Shown here in pieces: positions 22,311 through 34,500 of a stretch of 64,000 bases of DNA. The position numbers and the translations under genes were made by a program. Source of the DNA: Anisus vortex (lineage: Eukaryota; Mollusca; Gastropoda; Planorbidae); contig OX421495.1 of NCBI GenBank assembly GCA_949126835.1, positions 783,501 through 847,500 of the forward strand, written 5' to 3'. The stretch's first letter is position 1. Every line of letters begins with the position of its first letter. Under the pieces are notes generated by a model. The model was not told where the DNA came from. It did not search any database and was given only the letters and a program-made list of their open reading frames with translations.

Positions 22311-25300
22311 ACCCTAGATAGTGTATTTCTATGGTTATACCATATAGAGATAATACCTAGGTTTTAGTGAATATCTATGGTTATACCATGTAGAGATAAT
22401 ACCTAGGTTTTAGTGAATATCTATGGTTATACCATATAGAGATAATACCTAGGTTTTAGTGAATATCTATGGTTATACCATGTAGAGATAATACCTAGGT
22501 TTTAGTGTATATCTATGGTTATACCATGTAGAGATAATACCTAGGTTTTAGTGTATATCTATGGTTATACCATATAGAGATAATACCTAGGTTTTAGTGT
22601 ATATCTATGGTTATACCATGTAGAGATAATACCTAGGCTTTAGTGTATATCTATGGTTATACCATATAGAGATAATACCTAGGCTTTAGTGTATATCTAT
22701 GGTTATACCATGTAGAGATAATACCTAGGTTTTAGTGTATATCTATGGTTATACCATGTAGAGATAATACCTAGGTTTTAGTGTATATCTATGGTTATAC
22801 CATATAGAGATAATACCTAGGTTTTAGTGTATATCTATGGTTATACCATATAGAGATAATACCTAGGTTTTAGTGTAAATCTATGGTTATACCATGTAGA
22901 GATAATACCTAGGTTTTAGTGTATATCTATGGTTATACCATGTAGAGATAATACCTAGGTTTTAGTGTATATCTAGGGTTATACCATATAGAGATAATAC
23001 CTAGGTTTTAGTGTATATCTAGGGTTATACCATGTAGAGATAATACCTAGGTTTTAGTGTATATCTAGGGTTATACCATGTAGAGATAATACCTAGGTTT
23101 TAGTGTATATCTAGGGTTATACCATGTAGAGATAATACCTAGGTTTTAGTGTATATCTAGGGTTATACCATGTAGAGATAATACCTAGGTTTTAGTGTAT
23201 ATCTAGGGTTATACCATATAGAGATAATACCTAGGTTTTAGTGTATATCTAGGGTTATACCATGTAGAGATAATACCTAGGTTTTAGTGTATATCTATGG
23301 TTATACCATGTAGAGATAATACCTAGGTTTTAGTGTATATCTAGGGTTATACCATGTAGAGATAATACCTAGGTTTTAGTGTATATCTAGGGTTATACCA
23401 TATAGAGATAATACCTAGGTTTTAGTGTATATCTATGGTTATACCATATAGAGATAATACCTAGGTTTTAGTGTATATCTATGGTTATACCATGTAGAGA
23501 TAATACCTAGGTTTTAGTGTATATCTATAGTTATACCATGTAGAGATAATACCTAGGTTTTAGTGTATATCTATGGTTATACCATGTAGAGATAATACCT
23601 AGGTTTTAGTGTATATCTAGGGTTATACCATATAGAGATAATACCTAGGTTTTAGTGTATATCTATGGTTATACCATGTAGAGATAATACCTAGGTTTTA
23701 GTGTATATCTATGGTTATACCATGTAGAGATAATACCTAGGCTTTAGTGTATATCTAGGGTTATACCATGTAGAGATAATACCTAGGTTTTAGTGTATAT
23801 CTAGGGTTATACCATGTAGAGATAATACCTAGGTTTTAGTGTATATCTATGGTTATACCATGTAGAGATAATACCTAGGTTTTAGTGTATATCTATGGTT
23901 ATACCATGTAGAGATAATACCTAGGTTTTAGTGTATATCTAGGGTTATACCATATAGAGATAATACCTAGGTTTTAGTGTATATCTATGGTTATACCATG
24001 TAGAGATAATACCTAGGTTTTAGTGTATATCTAGGGTTATACCATATAGAGATAATACCTAGGTTTTAGTGTATATCTAGGGTTATACCATGTAGAGATA
24101 ATACCTAGGTTTTAGTGTATATCTAGGGTTATACCATATAGAGATAATACCTAGGTTTTAGTGTATATCTAGGGTTATACCATGTAGAGATAATACCTAG
24201 GTTTTAGTGTATATCTAGGGTTATACCATGTAGAGATAATACCTAGGTTTTAGTGTATATCTAGGGTTATACCATGTAGAGATAATACCTAGGTTTTAGT
24301 GTATATCTAGGGTTATACCATGTAGAGATAATACCTAGGTTTTAGTGTATATCTAGGGTTATACCATATAGAGATAATACCTAGGTTTTAGTGTATATCT
24401 AGGGTTATACCATGTAGAGATAATACCTAGGTTTTAGTGTATATCTATGGTTATACCATGTAGAGATAATACCTAGGTTTTAGTGTATATCTAGGGTTAT
24501 ACCATGTAGAGATAATACCTAGGTTTTAGTGTATATCTAGGGTTATACCATATAGAGATAATACCTAGGTTTTAGTGTATATCTATGGTTATACCATATA
24601 GAGATAATACCTAGGTTTTAGTGTATATCTATGGTTATACCATGTAGAGATAATACCTAGGTTTTAGTGTATATCTATAGTTATACCATGTAGAGATAAT
24701 ACCTAGGTTTTAGTGTATATCTATGGTTATACCATGTAGAGATAATACCTAGGTTTTAGTGTATATCTAGGGTTATACCATATAGAGATAATACCTAGGT
24801 TTTAGTGTATATCTATGGTTATACCATGTAGAGATAATACCTAGGTTTTAGTGTATATCTATGGTTATACCATGTAGAGATAATACCTAGGTTTTAGTGT
24901 ATATCTATGGTTATACCATGTAGAGATAATACCTAGGCTTTAGTGTATATCTAGGGTTATACCATGTAGAGATAATACCTAGGTTTTAGTGTATATCTAG
25001 GGTTATACCATGTAGAGATAATACCTAGGTTTTAGTGTATATCTAGGGTTATACCATGTAGAGATAATACCTAGGTTTTAGTGTATATCTAGGGTTATAC
25101 CATGTAGAGATAATACCTAGGTTTTAGTGTATATCTAGGGTTATACCATGTAGAGATAATACCTAGGTTTTAGTGTATATCTAGGGTTATACCATATAGA
25201 GATAATACCTAGGTTTTAGTGTATATCTAGGGTTATACCATGTAGAGATAATACCTAGGTTTTAGTGTATATCTATGGTTATACCATGTAGAGATAATAC

Positions 25301-25950
25301 CTAGGTTTTAGTGTATATCTAGGGTTATACCATGTAGAGATAATACCTAGGTTTTAGTGTATATCTAGGGTTATACCATATAGAGATAATACCTAGGTTT
25401 TAGTGTATATCTATGGTTATACCATATAGAGATAATACCTAGGTTTTAGTGTATATCTATGGTTATACCATGTAGAGATAATACCTAGGTTTTAGTGTAT
25501 ATCTATGGTTATACCATGTAGAGATAATACCTAGGTTTTAGTGTATATCTATGGTTATACCATGTAGAGATAATACCTAGGTTTTAGTGTATATCTAGGG
25601 TTATACCATATAGAGATAATACCTAGGTTTTAGTGTATATCTATGGTTATACCATGTAGAGATAATACCTAGGTTTTAGTGTATATCTATGGTTATACCA
25701 TGTAGAGATAATACCTAGGTTTTAGTGTATATCTATGGTTATACCATGTAGAGATAATACCTAGGCTTTAGTGTATATCTAGGGTTATACCATGTAGAGA
25801 TAATACCTAGGTTTTAGTGTATATCTAGGGTTATACCATGTAGAGATAATACCTAGGTTTTAGTGTATATCTAGGGTTATACCATGTAGAGATAATACCT
25901 AGGTTTTAGTGTATATCTATGGTTATACCATGTAGAGATAATACCTAGGC
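22310..25950. repeat. 3.6-kb satellite array of 46-bp units, about 78 copies
   Basis: The unit is GGTTATACCATGTAGAGATA, then ATACCTAGGTTTTAGTGTAT, then ATCTAT. Nearly all variation is at a few positions: CATG/CATA, CTATGG/CTAGGG, GTTTT/GCTTT and GTGTAT/GTGAAT. Rare variants recur at fixed offsets: CTATAGTTATA at 23526 and 24676 (1,150 bp = 25 units), and GCTTT at 23741, 24937 and 25765 (26 and 18 units apart). This indicates duplication of multi-unit blocks. Each unit carries the CCTAGG palindrome. No frame stays open. Confidence 0.97.
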
Positions 25951-26930
25951 TTCGCGGTGTTTAAGGGGACAAGGGCAAAGATTATTCCGATTTGTGGTAG
26001 GGAGTGGCAGCGGAGAGGGGTTGGTCAAGGGTGTGGTTGAGGGGGATTTAAATTCTGAACTCTTTATGTTACATAATGAAATCTGTGAGATCGTTCTCAT
26101 ACGGACAATTCTCTGTAACTACGACATTATCCGGAGATTTGGGCTTATAAAATATTTAAAAAATATGAGGCCAAACTTGATAAACCAGATGTGATGAAAG
26201 GAAATATCATATCCGACTGGCGTCTGAATCATATCGAACGAAAATTCCAGATAAAATATAGTTGACGTGACCAAGACGTTATTACTGGTATTTGTATGGA
26301 CGGAGCAAAGTCCACAAGGATCGTACGGTACCAAGCTGTCTATGACGTCATGACCTGGTTGGGTGGGTGAAAAGAAAGGGGGTGGGGGCGTGGCACAGAA
26401 ATCATTGCAAATAGTTTAATTTGTGTTTGATAATGTGCGTATGGTTAGTCTAAAGTCCGAAATGTTATATTGAGCCTAACAACGGTTTTATGGAATCTTA
26501 TCAGCTCAAAATTAAAACAAACGCTGCAATTAAATAAATTGTAATGTCTCTGAAACACATTTAGTCCTACAACTTCCAACATTATTACAATAACATGGTT
26601 TGTTTTAACTTTTCTTCTATTTATCCAAAATAAAAGCAAGGATCTGCTATCCAAAAGTGTTTAAATCAATGGCCCACTTTCAAAATTGCGTCATCTAGGT
26701 TTGAATTTTTATTTATTTAAATAGCAAATTTAATCATCATTTAAAAATATTAAATCTTGTGTCTTTGTAGGATTTGTGGATAAGTAATTCAACTATTATA
26801 TCGCATTTGTAATGTCTATAGTGATCATAAAACATAGTTGCTTAGGGCGAGACATTCAAGTACAAAACAAACTATAAAAAGTAAAATTAATACGAGTCAG
26901 GGCAATTTGATCTATAGGGTATTTGACGCA
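25951..26930. other. intergenic, no gene recognised
   Basis: Unique AT-rich sequence after the satellite. Short ORFs on both strands overlap each other and show no domain. Confidence 0.4.
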
Positions 26931-26934
26931 GCGT

Positions 26935-27085
26935 TCAAAAGATTCCGTGGCCACGGCATACGAGGGGATTGTGTGGCAAGCACAATGCCCAGCCGCCTTT
27001 ACTTATCCCCAACTAATGTCATGTTCCGTCGCAGCGTTTGTCGATGTTTGAATTCAGCAATAGTCCACTAGACCACGACGTCAAA
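26935..27085 (-). mobile_element. SINE-B copy, minus strand
   Basis: GGGCATTGTGCTTGCCACAC and a tRNA-like head (minus-strand GTGGTCTAGTGGACTATTGC) are present in the order expected for the family. It is degraded at the B-box. Confidence 0.55.
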
Positions 27086-27394
27086 TAATTACTTTAGAAC
27101 TATATTTGAAGAATTACCTGTCTACTTTAAAGACAGAGATAGAACATGACAAGCAAAGAGGGAATTGCCCACAAAGCGGTACGAAGCAGAATTAGGCTCA
27201 ACGATGAGTTTCTGGGAATAGTGACAAAATTAAAACTGAATTAATAGTGTCAGACAAATAGATTATTAGGACTTGCAAAGCAATATTCCAGCGCATAGTG
27301 GGAATAACTTTAATCAGTTGAACATTGCTCGCAAAGAAATAAAAATTCAAAGAAATACTGTTACAAATTTGTTGTAGCTACCGGTTTTGTATAT

Positions 27395-27500
27395 AAATAG
27401 AGTTTTGGATTGGTACTCTAAAGGTTTGTGGTTCCAATCCAGGTAAAAGATTCTTGCGGGTCCGGGTAGGGGACTCCCATCGCCAATAGAAACCGAAACT
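27395..27500 (+). mobile_element. tRNA-headed SINE fragment
   Basis: TTGTGGTTCCAATCCAGGTA resembles a B-box followed by the SINE-B start of body (ATTCTTGCGGGTCCGGGTAG). It is truncated at both ends. Confidence 0.4.
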
Positions 27501-27616
27501 GACTGCTCTACACGCCGTTTATAGTTTCAATAGCTATGCGGAAATAACGCGGTAGTCACGTGCGCACACGTTCTTATTGGTGAGTAATTTAAACTTGGTG
27601 TCCTGCCGTCTTGATC

Positions 27617-27776
27617 CTGTTCATTAGTTCTAACACATGGTGATTAATTCAATGGTTCAATCCATAAAGCTGTTTCTTGTGAATGTATATACCTGTTGAT
27701 TAGTTCTAACACATGGTGATTAATTCAATGGTTCAATCCATAAAGCTGTTTCATGTGAATGTATATACCTGTTAAT
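27617..27776. repeat. 76-bp direct duplication
   Basis: Two nearly identical copies (TTCTAACACATGGTGATTAA ... GAATGTATATACCTGTT) differ at one visible position (TTCTTGTG/TTCATGTG). Confidence 0.85.
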
Positions 27777-27844
27777 TAGTTTTAATTGTTATTTAAACCA
27801 GTGTTGTTTTTTTTTTCATAGATATAAGTTTACACTTATTTTCA

Positions 27845-28070
27845 CCGAGGCTAGCGTACCGAAGGTCCCTGGGTTTGAATCCTGGTGAAGGCTAGGATTT
27901 GTTCCTGGGTCTGGAGGGTGTCTGAGTCTACCCGGATGGGTACCTGACATGGGCAAAGTAAACGCGTCTGTGCTTTGTGAAGGCCTCACAATCACTTAAT
28001 ATACAATTGACACGGAAACTTTTGAACGTTGCTTCACAAGCACTATATTTAAATTTGGTCTGACATGTAT
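27845..28070 (+). mobile_element. SINE-B, near full length
   Basis: The tRNA-like head has B-box GGTTTGAATCCTGG. It is followed by GAAGGCTAGGATTTGTTCC, GGGTACCTGACATGGGCAAA and ACTTTTGAACGTTGCTTCAC, the same order of blocks as at 58750. It is intergenic. Confidence 0.75.
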
Positions 28071-28678
28071 ACTCAACTTATTAACACAATATATAAATAT
28101 TCCGTTGTTATCAATGAGACAAGTTATAATTTTGACTTTTGATCTGAATATTTTATTCTTAGCCAACATGTATCAATGCTACCCTTATCGGCGTAATTAA
28201 ACCATGGCATGTGATTAACGTTTTTAAAGAGGAAAAACTGATGACTCTTTCCAAACGTAACATTTTCATCTGAGCTACCTTGGCTTAAGGATCTGTCCAC
28301 AAATGCTGCCATGATCCTGATGTATGGTGAGGATGAACTAATTGCTACGCTGGATACTGGCGAAGAAGATATTGGTTTCAGAAGTGTTGAACATTAAATT
28401 CGTCTTACTGTCATGTAGAAATATGCGTCAACTGCACTTGACAACTTTATTAAATACATAGTCTTAAAATACTATTCATAATCAAACAATTAGAATTACT
28501 ACATCAGCGTGTCACACTTGGGTTTGTTGACGGCGTCAAGTTAAACAACAGGGTTTATTATAGTTAAACAGTTGTTTTTTTACTCTTCTTATATTTTATT
28601 TCGTCTAAACTTATAGAATCTCAATCATAAATTTATGTATGTTTAAACGTTGACGTCTCGTGAGTTTGTGTATAAATA

Positions 28679-28738
28679 CACACAAGATCTCCACCAAGAT
28701 CTCCACCAAGATCTCCACCAAGATCTCCACCAAGATCT
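28679..28738. repeat. 12-bp tandem repeat, 5 copies
   Basis: The unit is CAAGATCTCCAC, perfect in the central copies. Confidence 0.85.
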
Positions 28739-28919
28739 TAAAACTGAATTCTCAACATGCTGAGCGGTGACCATGACTATGAACTTAAACAAGTAGACAG
28801 CAGGTAAAAAGAAATTATAATATTTGATTAATCAGCTTGAAAAAAAACTTCTGAATTCTTCTAAGATTTCCGTTCACAAATGAGATAGATACTAATTTAT
28901 CACTTTGTGATGTAATCAA

Positions 28920-28960
28920 AGGCATTGGGGGGGGGGGGGGGGGGGAGGGGAGGGGGTATA
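28920..28960. repeat. poly(G) tract
   Basis: A run of about 18 G, then GAGGGGAGGGGG. This could form a G-quadruplex. Confidence 0.7.
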
Positions 28961-28969
28961 GTATGGCCT

Positions 28970-29130
28970 TAACTCAGCCATGGTCTGAGTCTGGTCTTGC
29001 ATTTTTATCAGTGTTTTAAATGATGTTAAGTTACTGGTTTTCCTGGTTTGTTCAGGCAACCCATTCCAGGCTCAGGTGCCAAATCGGGAAGAAGGAGTAG
29101 TTATATACATTTGTTTAGTTATGTAGGAGA
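28970..29130 (-). mobile_element. LINE-2 3'-region fragment
   Basis: GGTCTGAGTCTGGTCTTGCA, TTTTAAATGATGTTAAGTTA and GGTTTGTTCAGGCAACCCAT match the 3' coding end and UTR of the LINE at 52430–53998. The final tail is missing. Confidence 0.75.
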
Positions 29131-29395
29131 GCAAATGTCATGTTTTTCTTAAAATAATTTTAATTGTCAGTATTTTACAATGTTGCATCATGGTCCACCG
29201 GAAGTCGACTAAGCGGTCTGCTAATGAGTGTAAAACTATTATCCACGAAGTCCCATTTTTTACGAGCTGCTAACGCCCACTAATGAGTCTGCAGACATAA
29301 TATTTATGTTAAGCGGCGCGATTACTGGTGTTTACGAAGAATGCGAAAACAACAAAAGTATAAATTAGCTGTATTGTTGATAAGTACACAAGTGG

Positions 29396-29398
<3 letters not shown>

Positions 29399-29440
<42 letters not shown>

Positions 29441-29443
29441 AAA
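29399..29443. repeat. poly(C) then poly(A) tract
   Basis: About 32 C followed by 13 A. The proline/lysine ORF across it is a product of the homopolymers. Confidence 0.9.
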
Positions 29444-29639
29444 TCACTTACCTACAGGAACAAAAGGCTCAATCAAAATTTATACTTTTACATTGGAAAA
29501 GAAGAGGGAGTACAGTACTGGACTTTTAATTTTTCGTTGATGCAGCACTTACGAAATGCCGGGTTGTGACCCGAGACCGGGCCACGAACTTGAAATTACG
29601 GGTCGCAAAAAAACAGAAGAAAAGTTGAATGTACTAGTA

Positions 29640-29846
29640 CAGGGGTCGGCAAACTTTTGTTTATAGTAAGCCAAAGATTTATAATTCATTCAGCGTGCCA
29701 ACAGCCTAAAAGTCAACCTGCTTTAGCACCCAGTTTCTTGTAGAAATAAATTCAGTTGCCTTTTTTGGTGGGGAGTCTTCTTCGTGTCATTGAAAATCAT
29801 TTCGCGTGCCAAGTCTGACAGGCGTGCTGTAGGTTGTCGATCCCTG
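29640..29846. mobile_element. hAT-like MITE, GGTCGGCAA family, copy 2
   Basis: The ends are CAGGGGTCGGCAAACTTTTG and TAGGTTGTCGATCCCTG. The interior has CATTCAGCGTGCCAACAGCC, shared with the other copies. No clean target duplication is seen. Confidence 0.7.
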
Positions 29847-29849
29847 TAA

Positions 29850-30785
29850 ATGTATATTTAGACCCAAAATGACATTTCTTAATACTTTAACTCAATTGTA
29901 TCTAAATTCCTTAATATTTAGACATCTAGATCTATAGCATATACAATTATTGTGTGAAGCTGTATACCTGTTCTATAATATTTATAGGCTGGTACTAGTA
30001 GTACTATTTGCAAAACTGATGTTAGTGGATCCCGCATCTAAAGTATAAAGATAACCGGATAACAAAAACAAAAACGTCAAAATAAAACGCTGCCATGATG
30101 TAAACAAACAAGATGGACCGATGGACACGCGATTCCTGTCTTTGGTTATAGAAATATATGTCAAAATATACGTTTTTATGACATACACGTTACATTTCTC
30201 TGCATGTAGCTAACTGTGTATATCTGCGTGGGAGGTCGTACCATTTTTTTTCAGTATTTTAATACTGTTTATCAGTGAAATCCAAAAATAGATACAAGCG
30301 TCCCTCACCCCCCCTCCTCCTCCGGCCATTCCAATTAATTTTTTTTCCAAATCTGTCATACACACGAGGTGGGGTGAAATAAAAAAGTGACTTATCTCTC
30401 TTGTCTAACGAAGATCATTTCAGGAGGCGACAAGCGAGGGAGACATAACAAATTTAAGTTTTGTCTTCCGTTCACCGACTGTTGGCACTTGGCACAGTGA
30501 CACATTTTGTTACGTCTGGTTTTGGGATTTACTTTAAATTGGAATAGGCTATAGATTTCGTTGTCTGGAATTATTTATATTTTTGGTAAGTTAACATGTG
30601 CATTTTATCTGCAATTAATTTTAAAAAAATATTTATTTATATTTTTTATTCCAAATTTTAAATTAATAGATCAAGCTAGAGTGTTTGATAAACTATAGTG
30701 ATAAACAAAACATCGTATAACTAACAAACTATTATGTTACAGTACGGTCTAATAATACAGCATTAGTAATCATCGTCATCTGTAA
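29850..30785. other. intergenic / candidate upstream region of the Dispatched-like gene
   Basis: AT-rich sequence without a supported ORF. The promoter and 5' UTR exon(s) of the Dispatched-like gene could lie here, but I see no decisive signal. Confidence 0.3.
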
Positions 30786-30789
30786 CGCC

Positions 30790-31110
30790 CCATGGAGGGC
30801 TCTGGCCTGCCTCACCACTCCTTCCACTCAGACCTATCTGCTGTTTTCTTTCTCCAGGCCTGGACCCCGATCTGTCTCAGATTCATCTGAACATCGTCAA
30901 ACTTATAAGAACTTATAATTCAACCATCTTACTCTGGGTTTGTCTTTATGTAGTTTTCCTCTAGGGGTTTGTGTGATATTACTTTTACTCCTCTTATATT
31001 TGGCAATCGTTCCAGGTGGCCTGTCCAGTGTAGTCGGCCCTTGTTTATCTCAGCCACTTTTGTAAAATCTTTATATTAATTTAGCAGTAACCTTATTGCA
31101 TACATACTGG
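30790..31110 (-). mobile_element. degraded LINE C-terminal RT fragment (LINE-3 type)
   Basis: Read on the minus strand, a stretch near 31020–31080 gives KVAEINKGRLHWTGHLERLP, the RLxWxGHxxR block seen at the C-terminus of many LINE reverse transcriptases. Stops and frame changes occur on both sides. It lies less than 100 bp upstream of the first Dispatched coding exon. Confidence 0.5.
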
Positions 31111-31190
31111 TTGTTGATGTTTGTTGTTGATGAAGTTAGCTTGGTCACATATAGCAATAAGCTAAGATCTAGCTGCTAATTTGTGTTTTC

Positions 31191-31566
31191 ATGTCTCTTA
31201 CATCCCGACATAGCACAGAGAAACCGCAACTCATGACCAGTGAGTCCCCGATCCCCTTACAGAGCAACGGCCACATGACGAGAGTTGGGATCGACAACGG
31301 CAACATGACGAGAGTTGGGGTCGACAACTCCGTGTTCTCCGGGGAAGCCCAGAAAAACAACGCCCACGATCTATCCAACCATGGGCCACAGGATGACCAC
31401 TATAACAACTTGGTCAACAGCGATTCCGGGACGCATGAAACGCTTGTGGACGAGGATGCTGACCCCGAGCCTGGGCCAGCCGTTGACGCGCCGGTTGATT
31501 TCGACCCCAAGAAGCCTCCACTGAAGTACTGCTCTTATGTTGTCAAACATTACAAGCTGGCTTTTG
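31191..31566 (+). CDS. disp: Dispatched-like gene, exon 1 (N-terminal cytosolic region)
   Basis: It encodes about 125 polar residues ending KPPLKYCSYVVKHYKLAFG just before the first helix. It includes a short repeat, HMTRVGIDNG / NMTRVGVDNS. The start is uncertain: an acceptor-like pyrimidine tract ending CATAGCACAG lies after the first ATG, so translation may begin at the ATG at 31233 (MTSESPIPL) in a spliced mRNA. Confidence 0.8.
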
Positions 31567-34500
31567 GTGAGTAGAATGGTTTAATAAAACAAAATAAGAT
31601 ATAAGATTTGTATTATAAAAATATACAAAATCTTTCTGTTGTGCCACATGCCACTACAGATAGAGAAAACGCCAACAAGTAGTTTAAGATGAACTAACAA
31701 GTGTATTTAGAATTGGAAGATATTATCTTACCTTATATGTTACAGAGGCTCCTTCTATACAGAAGTGAACCTCACTTCACCTGAGTGAGTATACGAACCG
31801 AGATTACTCTTTTAGGGCTCGGAGGACAAACACACTTGTGCTACGCAGTGTAGCCAAGTCACCATATAGGTTCGCTGCAAACAGTTGACCGTTCCCATCC
31901 ACTATATGCTCCTGCAAGGCAGGGGCAGTCTAAAAGCACATGTTCGGCCGTTTCTTCTGCTTCTAGACAGACGATTATTGTGTAAACCTTCTTATCGAGA
32001 TCATGTGTAGACTTGCTTTGTACTCGGCCAAAAAGAAAGTTTCTCTCGGGACCAAAACTAAATGTGTGCCCAAAATGATTTTTTTTACCAAATATTATTG
32101 CTTCTCGAGGATGGGGGCGGGGCGAATTGTATGCATAAAAATGAAGAGCTATCTTCAATCTCATTGGACAATTTCAGTGTAAGAAAAAGAGATAATAACA
32201 AACAACTACAACCAAAATAGCTGGGGGGGGGGGCCTTCAATATAATTTTTTTCTTTAGGGACTTCAAAGGTTTTTCATCTCTTAATAAACATTGGTGGTG
32301 GGGGAGGTGGTATGTGTATAGGCCTATCAATACGATACCATAACAGGGGCAGAAGTTTAATTTAATTATGGATTACTAATCTACAAAGACATGCCGGCTG
32401 CTGGTACCGCAGTTAGTTCACCGCACTGTCAACAAAACGGCCCGGGTTCTCGCCCTGCAGGAGTTTTGGGCCCATGGGACGTAATAATCTTCTATCTAGA
32501 AGGAACAATGAATATTGTTTTTCATCGTTTGTCGTTTTCAATATTATATTTTCCCCAGCCCTTGCTTTGGGAGGGCATTTGGTGTTTCTTGTAGCCTCTG
32601 GCATCATGGTAGCTGCAGGATATAGTTTGTTTCCTACAGACTTTGAAGGGGTGAGTACAGTTTTAATTTATTGAAGAGATGATAGATTCATTACAACACA
32701 CACATAAACTTAGCTAACATACACGCTAAAATACACACATGCATTAGATAATTTTTTTGTTTTAATGATTAAAAGTAAACAGTTCAGTAATATATAGATT
32801 ATAGACCTATTGCCAACAAAATAAACATAATTGCTGACATAAGAAATTGCCACAGAAACTGGTGAACGCTGCTTCACCGACCCTATGTGCCTACAGAAAC
32901 TGGTGAACGCTGCTTCACCGACCCTATGTGCCTACAGAAACTGGCGAACACTGCGTCACCGACCCTATGTGCCTACAGAAACTGGTGAACGCTGCTTCAC
33001 CGACCCTATGTGCCTACAGAAACTGGCGAACACTGCGTCACCGACCCTATGTGCCTACAGAAACTGGTGAACGCTGCTTCACCGACCCTATGTGCCTACA
33101 GAATGGTGAACGCTGCTTCACCGACCCTATGTGCCTACAGAACATGGGCGCCCGCAAGGGGGGGCAAGGGGGGGCACTTGCCCTTCCTGGAAAAGTGCCC
33201 CCCCCCCCGATTGATAGATAAAAATTTTTTTTGACTAAAATAGACAAAAAAAATTAATAATTAAAACATTTTTAATTAATTTTAACAACTGTGACTCCTT
33301 CCATTGTCATATCGATCTCATTATCTTAGGGGATTAATCAGGTATACCACATTGATAATTTTGATAGTGAAGCCTTGAGTTAGTTTGATTTTCGGAAAAC
33401 GCGAGAATACAAAAGTAGCCAAAATTTCATCGACTTGTTACCTTGCCGTATGCCTTACTAGTTTTGCTAACATTACTAGCAACAACATGTACGGTGGAGC
33501 GATCGTTCAGCACAATCGTCGGCATTTTACGTCTCGAGAGACGATTCATTTCCCTTGCAGGCCCTCGTGTGGCTAAAGAGGCCAATCCTGGACGTACAGG
33601 CACGGTCATACTTGCTGCAGTTGAATGTAGCGGAGTGGACCACATTTTTCTCCACTGTCTTTTTCCTGGCGTGCTCCTCTCCCGCAAGCCTGAAACCTTC
33701 TTTGATTCCTGCCCTCCAAGTGGGCCTATCCTGCGCCATGATCTCCCCACTGTTTGGGTCAATTTGGAGTTGTTTCATATCTCTTTTGCAGACATCCGCA
33801 AATCTCAGTTTTGGACGTCCAGCAGGTCTCTGTCCCGAAGCTAACGTTCCATATAGAATGTCCTGTGGAAGTCGACCCTGTGGCATTCGGCGTACATGAC
33901 CTAGCCAGCTGAGACGTCTGTTACTGAGAGTATTACGGATGTCTTGACACTCTGCTCTTCGTAGGACCTCTGCGATTGAAACCCTGTCCTGCCATCTTAT
34001 ATCTAAAATGAGTCTGAGACACCTAAGGTAAAAGGTGTTCAGTTTTCTCTCCTCCCAGGAATATGTGCTCCATGTCTCACAGCCGTACAGCAGGGTAATC
34101 AGAACGCATGTTCGATAAACTGGCGACTTAGTGGAGCGTGTGAGCAGTGAGTTCATCCAGACTCGTTTTTTTTGTTAAATCTTGCCATAGTGCTCATGGC
34201 TTTAGCTATTCTACTATTAATCTCCCCATCTAGGAGAACACTGCTTGAGATTTTGGCTTTGAGCCTGTTTAGATTGAAGAGCTTTCCAGATCTGCTTGTG
34301 TGAAGGTAGACATCCTCGTTGCAGTCTCCATAAGCATAGTACAGTAGACACGAGAAGAATATTCTAAACAAGGTGGGTGCAAGTACGCAGCCTTGTTGAA
34401 CACCGCTGCGGACTTCAAAGGGCTCTGATTAAACTTCACTGTGCACCTGGTTTTCTAAAAAAAAACAGGCAATGAAAGAGAGCAGTTTTGGAGGGAATCC

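Noticed and set aside
22310..25950. CRISPR-like regular array
   Set aside because: Units are head-to-tail with no unique spacers, in an animal genome; it is a satellite.
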